The notes under the pieces were generated by a model. It did no database searches. It saw only the letters and a list, made by a program, of their open reading frames with translations, and had not been told where the DNA came from. This document shows positions 4,710 through 5,193 of a DNA stretch of 5,193 nucleotides, piece by piece; the stretch's first letter is position 1; every line of letters starts with the position of its first letter. Source of the stretch: Gammaproteobacteria bacterium. GTDB lineage: Bacteria; Pseudomonadota; Gammaproteobacteria; Thiomicrospirales; Thiomicrospiraceae. A program made the position numbers and the translations under genes. The stretch covers positions 1 through 5,193 of the forward strand of contig JAADDM010000108.1 of NCBI GenBank assembly GCA_013153955.1, read 5' to 3'.

Positions 4710-5193
4710 ATGAGTCAAAGTTTTACCGATCTAGGATTAACTCCTGAACTTGTCGCGGGGCTTGAGGCTATGGGCCTCGAAAAACCAACGGCGCTTCAGG
4801 TTGAAGTCATTCCGCACCTTCTCGCGGGACGGGATGCTGTAATCGAAGCTCCGTCCGGGAGTGGACGCACCACCTCCTACGCCCTTCCCATTTTACAGAC
4901 GTTGGATGCAGAAGCCAGCGGCGCCCAGGTCATCGTCCTGGTTGGTGGCAGCGATAATGCCATCCGCGCCGGTTCTCTTTTCCAGCTTCTGAATCCCCAC
5001 AAGCATCTGCGCGTGGTGTCTTTGTATGCTGGCCGCTCTCTCGCCCGCGAGGCCGAACAACTGGATGAGACCGCCGCCATTATCATTGGCACACCGCCCC
5101 GCATTCGTGAGCACGTGAATCGCGAGGCTCTGAGCCTGGATAATGTGCAATTTGTGGTCATCGAAGATATCGACTACCTGCTGTCTCGCCGTC
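4710..5193 (+). CDS. Divergent DEAD-box-like helicase, N-terminal part
   Basis: The gene runs off the window; 161 residues of the first RecA-like domain are visible. Typical DEAD-box proteins are ATP-dependent RNA helicases that remodel ribosomal, mRNA or decay complexes in the cytoplasm. The N-terminus matches the Q-motif region: F5, then GLEKPTALQ (22-30), and HLLAGRDAVIEAPSGSGRTT (36-55) aligns with the HLLAGRD-AQTGSGKT region. Several core residues depart from the family. The Walker A Lys is Arg53 (codon 4866-4868). The usual PTRELA of motif Ia is not found; VGGSDNAIRA (78-87) stands there. TPGR is TPPR (128-131). The DEAD motif reads EDID (152-155). These changes suggest reduced or lost ATPase activity, or an altered mechanism, but the frame is intact and G+C-rich like a normal gene. 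It has its own promoter and structured leader. A regulator or chaperone-like paralogue is possible. Motifs III-VI are outside the window. Confidence 0.88.
   Translation, partial: MSQSFTDLGLTPELVAGLEAMGLEKPTALQVEVIPHLLAGRDAVIEAPSGSGRTTSYALPILQTLDAEASGAQVIVLVGGSDNAIRAGSLFQLLNPHKHLRVVSLYAGRSLAREAEQLDETAAIIIGTPPRIREHVNREALSLDNVQFVVIEDIDYLLSRR

Noticed and set aside
4724..4799. Helicase gene as a pseudogene because of its degenerate motifs
   Set aside because: The frame is open to the window end, the promoter and RBS are good, and the altered residues are substitutions rather than stops or frameshifts. Divergence of function is more likely than decay.
4877..5161. Minus-strand open frames of 85-94 codons opposite the helicase
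   Set aside because: They lie antisense to the conserved helicase domain and show no recognisable protein features.

Overview
The window looks like chromosomal DNA of a free-living bacterium. It carries the end of a replication-restart helicase gene (priA), a complete polyphosphate kinase 2 gene (ppk2), a large gene for a secreted multidomain metzincin-type metalloprotease, and the start of a divergent DEAD-box helicase gene. Consensus-like promoters, strong AGGAGG-type ribosome binding sites and one textbook intrinsic terminator support a bacterial source. The mix of housekeeping genes with a large DUF11/calcium-repeat exoprotease would fit an environmental lineage such as Chloroflexota, but that placement is only an impression from protein style.

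Layout: (1) 1-326 (+), 3' end of priA. (2) 327-606, noncoding convergent gap with a weak terminator-like hairpin and one long imperfect hairpin. (3) 607-1458 (-), ppk2, with a good SD and a TTGACG-17-TAAAAT promoter. (4) 1459-1947, a divergent noncoding region of almost 490 bases, rich in inverted and direct repeats, between ppk2 and the protease gene. (5) 1948-4443 (+), secreted metalloprotease of 831 aa, followed by an intrinsic terminator at 4465-4508. (6) 4509-4709, a promoter with an extended -10 and a structured leader of about 100 nt. (7) 4710 to the window end (+), a DEAD-box-like helicase with altered Walker A and Walker B motifs.

The genes do not form one operon. priA and ppk2 converge, ppk2 and the protease diverge, and the helicase has its own promoter after a terminator. 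Base composition differs by gene. Counting single 60-base lines gives 38 G+C at 61-120 (priA), 23 at 3061-3120 (protease) and 37 at 4921-4980 (helicase). The protease gene is therefore visibly more AT-rich than its flanks, which may mean acquisition by transfer.

I see no CRISPR array, tRNA, rRNA, insertion sequence, toxin-antitoxin pair or recognisable defence system. The least ordinary items are the helicase with a Lys-to-Arg change in Walker A and EDID in place of DEAD, its structured leader, and the repeat-dense divergent region. That region has two 16-bp direct repeats at a 22-bp period, and an inverted repeat lying on the ppk2 -35 box.
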